Below are positions 62,280 to 64,000 of a stretch of DNA of 64,000 nt, piece by piece (position 1 is the first letter of the stretch; each line of letters opens with the position of its first letter). The DNA comes from Flavobacteriales bacterium (GTDB lineage: Bacteria > Bacteroidota > Bacteroidia > Flavobacteriales_D > Cryomorphaceae), in contig JAKVAV010000013.1 of the NCBI GenBank assembly GCA_022448105.1, forward strand, positions 16,605 through 80,604. The letters run 5' to 3'. The position numbers were made by a program, and so were the translations under genes. A model generated the notes under the pieces. It ran no database searches, had not been told where the DNA came from, and saw only the letters and a list, made by a program, of their open reading frames with translations.

Positions 62280-62876
62280 CTATTCAATGCTGCGAGTAGT
62301 TTTTATTGCTTTTATTTTTCTTCTGAGTCGCACAGCAATTATCGTAGGGATTAATGCAATACCTAATCCAATAAGTAGTCCTTGTAAAGTAAAACGCATA
62401 GTTTGCGGTGTATCAATATCGTGCCGGTGGTTCCAGATTTCCACAATCTTTCCTTCATCATTAAATCTGAAAACATTGATTATCGCGATTTTGTCGGATC
62501 CCATCATTGCACTTCCTAATAGAGATGAGGGGCTGAATGTGGCCTCCCAGCGTGTGGCTACAAGGTCTCCCTCGGCAATTTGATAATTGATTTTCGAATC
62601 CCAAGATCCGTTTTCCCAAAAGAAATCAGCAATTTCTTTTTGCTCAATTGCAGGTTCTGTAACTCCTTTGCGGTCACCGATATCGTGAACTACATATTCG
62701 TCAGCAACGTAATCAGCATATTTATCTGTGTTATTCGTAAACCAGAGGTCTTGGTAGAAGTCTCGAGCGATTTCTTTGTTTCTCTCTTTCCTCTCTGTCG
62801 TTAATAGATTGTCACTTTGGCAATATGAATTCAGACATATCCCTGTGATTGCAATAAGTAGAAATATTTTTTTCAT
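62280..62876 (-). CDS. exported SnoaL-like (NTF2-fold) protein with C-terminal membrane helix
   Basis: A 198-residue protein with signal peptide (FLLIAITGICLNSYCQ). The body is an ester cyclase/SnoaL-like NTF2 fold: IARDFYQDLWFTNNTDKYAD, YVADEYVVHDIGDRKG, VATRWEATFSPS and INVFRFNDEGKIVEIWNHRH. A C-terminal hydrophobic helix (LIGLGIALIPTIIAV) and basic tail (RLRRKIKAIK) anchor it in the membrane. Members bind small polar or hydrophobic molecules and some are enzymes; no activity can be assigned. A REP-like palindrome lies just upstream. Confidence 0.78.
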   Translation of the reverse strand: MKKIFLLIAITGICLNSYCQSDNLLTTERKERNKEIARDFYQDLWFTNNTDKYADYVADEYVVHDIGDRKGVTEPAIEQKEIADFFWENGSWDSKINYQIAEGDLVATRWEATFSPSSLLGSAMMGSDKIAIINVFRFNDEGKIVEIWNHRHDIDTPQTMRFTLQGLLIGLGIALIPTIIAVRLRRKIKAIKTTRSIE

Positions 62877-62881
62877 TTCGT

Positions 62882-62922
62882 TTAATTTTTGGTTCCGCAG
62901 GGTTGCAAACGCAGCGGAGCAA
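62882..62922. repeat. REP-like intergenic palindrome, copy 1
   Basis: A 41-base element, 36 of 41 identical to the copy at 63649-63689. It contains an imperfect hairpin around GGTT-GCA-AAC with outer arms CCGC and GCGG. Confidence 0.75.
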
Positions 62923-62958
62923 GGGAGCTTTCCGTCTTGAACCCCGAATTATTTCTTT

Positions 62959-63501
62959 TTAATCAACCTGAACTAGTTTTCCTTCGGGCATGCTCATATC
63001 TCGATGTCCTCCGATGACAAGCCATTTTCCATTTTCGTTCACCAGGAAGTCACTCCATCTTAAGGTTCCCTTAAAAGTGTTCCCTTTTGTTCTTCCATCA
63101 GGCATGTCTTCTCCATGATATGTGAACTTCTCGGTATGCGTGTAGTGGGCTACAGCAGAGCTTCTATCATCTGATAGGCGAATGCAGATTGGTGTTGTTT
63201 CCATTTCTAAGCATTCTTCTTCGGCTTTCATTTTATTCCAAAAGCCCGTGATCCCATCCTTGGTTGTCAACACATTTTCTCTTGATGCCCACCTTTTCCA
63301 ATCAGGGTGATAATAAGCTAAAAAAGTCTCAAGATCATTCTCTTTCCACGCTGCAAAACGGTCGTCAATTGCCTTCCAAATGTCCTCCTCAATCTGCTCT
63401 TGACTCAATTCCTGTTTGTCAGTATTGTCAAGCTGCTTTTCATTCTTATTGCATGAAATGGCTATAAAGGATATAGCAGCCAAATAAAATAGTATTCTCA
63501 T
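62959..63501 (-). CDS. SnoaL/DUF4440-like (NTF2-fold) lipoprotein
   Basis: A 180-residue lipoprotein: the start at 63501 places MRILFYLAAISFIAISC as the leader; an ATG 27 codons upstream lacks a signal. The body is a DUF4440/SnoaL-type NTF2 fold with IDDRFAAWKENDLETFLAYY, HPDWKRWASRENV, a TKDGITGFWNKMKAEEE segment and VAHYTHTEKFTYHG ... RWSDFLVNENGKWLVIGGH. Domains of this kind may bind or turn over small ligands. It is transcribed in the same direction as the neighbouring SnoaL-like gene, 82 bases away. Confidence 0.78.
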   Translation of the reverse strand: MRILFYLAAISFIAISCNKNEKQLDNTDKQELSQEQIEEDIWKAIDDRFAAWKENDLETFLAYYHPDWKRWASRENVLTTKDGITGFWNKMKAEEECLEMETTPICIRLSDDRSSAVAHYTHTEKFTYHGEDMPDGRTKGNTFKGTLRWSDFLVNENGKWLVIGGHRDMSMPEGKLVQVD

Positions 63502-63648
63502 TTTTCTCTTTTTATGTATTCCACCTAGTTCTATGCACTTATCGTATAAATAGGGATATGTCGTTCTGAATTGATTAACCAATAGTTCGTTGCGTTTTGG
63601 TTATGAGGTCATTGATTTATTCGCCGTTACGCTCTTTGTATCACTTAC

Positions 63649-63689
63649 TTAATTTTTGGTTCCGCATGGTTGTAAACCCTACGGAGCAA
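63649..63689. repeat. REP-like intergenic palindrome, copy 2
   Basis: Second copy of the 41-base element. Here the stem reads CCG-CAT-GGTT-GTA-AACC-CTA-CGG. The bases that differ from copy 1 lie mostly within or beside the hairpin. Confidence 0.75.
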
Positions 63690-63733
63690 ATGAGAAGTAG
63701 CCCTTTCTAGCGATTTTGAATTGTGTTATTGAT

Positions 63734-64000
63734 TCAGTCAAGATTCAGAAATTTCACTGCATTGTTATAGAAGATATTCCTTTTGTCTTCTTCATCTAAA
63801 AAATCGTAGCTGTCTAATTTCTTTATACTTTTTTCAATCGCGTGTGGCCAAACCATTTGATCAGAACCGTACATGATTCTATCAATATATCCATATCTCT
63901 TTGCTTTTCTTAAGAAAGCTTCGGCGAAATCCTTTTCTGGTCTATCCCACCATAGAATAACCCCTAGATCCACGTATACCGATGGATAAGTCCTCATCAA
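63734..64000 (-). CDS. C-terminal part of an amidohydrolase-2-family enzyme (gene continues past the window)
   Basis: The frame is open from the right edge and ends at 63734. The 88 visible residues include YPSVYVDLGVILWW, a helical segment KDFAEAFLRKAKRYGYIDRI, the metal-site-type IMYGSDQMVWPHAIE and the typical end FLDEEDKRNIFYNNAVKFL. This is the C-terminal quarter of an amidohydrolase family 2 (PF04909-like) metal-dependent hydrolase or decarboxylase. The substrate cannot be told from this fragment. Confidence 0.82.
   Translation of the reverse strand: MMRTYPSVYVDLGVILWWDRPEKDFAEAFLRKAKRYGYIDRIMYGSDQMVWPHAIEKSIKKLDSYDFLDEEDKRNIFYNNAVKFLNLD

Noticed and set aside
1..64000. CRISPR arrays, tRNA, rRNA and prophage genes
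   Set aside because: No regularly spaced repeats, no tRNA cloverleaf or rRNA-like segments, and no phage structural or integrase genes were recognised.

Overview
The window reads as a chromosomal segment of a Bacteroidota bacterium, probably a marine or aquatic member of the Flavobacteriales. Reasons: a modest G+C content, four secreted proteins ending in type IX secretion (T9SS, 'Por secretion tail') sorting domains, a BlaI/M56 regulatory pair of the Bacteroidota type, a Bacteroidota-type ABC-F protein, a DUF1972 glycosyltransferase, an MbnP/diheme peroxidase locus, and many lipoprotein signals. No rRNA, tRNA, CRISPR array or intact mobile element was seen.

Layout. 0-14 kb: loosely packed, mostly minus-strand genes (solute-binding protein, sulfatase, CrtC/AttH-like lipoprotein, ABC-F ATPase, membrane glycosyltransferase, aldo/keto reductase), a BlaI/M56 pair behind twin operators, and clear genome decay: an ABC-F 3' fragment, a degenerate IS256-family transposase and a frameshifted small membrane protein. 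15-25.6 kb: two very large exported proteins, a 2155-residue FG-GAP/ASPIC T9SS protein and a 1084-residue BNR/VPS10-like propeller, ending at a strong terminator. 25.9-46.8 kb: one long plus-strand block. It begins with a single-domain response regulator translationally coupled to a Wza-like export lipoprotein, followed by Wzc-like, Wzx-like, Wzy-like, acyltransferase and GalE genes and several glycosyltransferases. It also holds a three-part kinase/nucleotidyltransferase/thymidylate-kinase-like fusion. The block ends with a sigma-54 activator, an H-NOX haem NO sensor and a large hybrid histidine kinase. 47-64 kb: a T9SS protein, a GAF histidine kinase, an AT-rich gap, an MbnP + two diheme peroxidase operon, two broken metabolic genes (esterase, PhzF), a cysteine-rich T9SS protein, an internally deleted SRPBCC gene, then small lipoproteins, a serine hydrolase, SnoaL-like proteins and the end of an amidohydrolase.

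How the genes work together (inference). The central block looks like a Wzx/Wzy-type exopolysaccharide factory physically joined to a nitric-oxide-sensing phosphorelay: H-NOX -> hybrid kinase (PAS-PAS-PAS-HisKA-HATPase-REC-HPt) -> NtrC-type activator and/or the stand-alone receiver at the head of the operon. A sequence with a perfect sigma-54 -24 element lies just upstream of the first gene. This suggests NO-controlled polysaccharide or biofilm formation and is the most interesting system in the window. The second interesting unit is the MbnP-MbnH-MbnH operon, which is expected to build a copper-binding exported protein by oxidative tryptophan modification.
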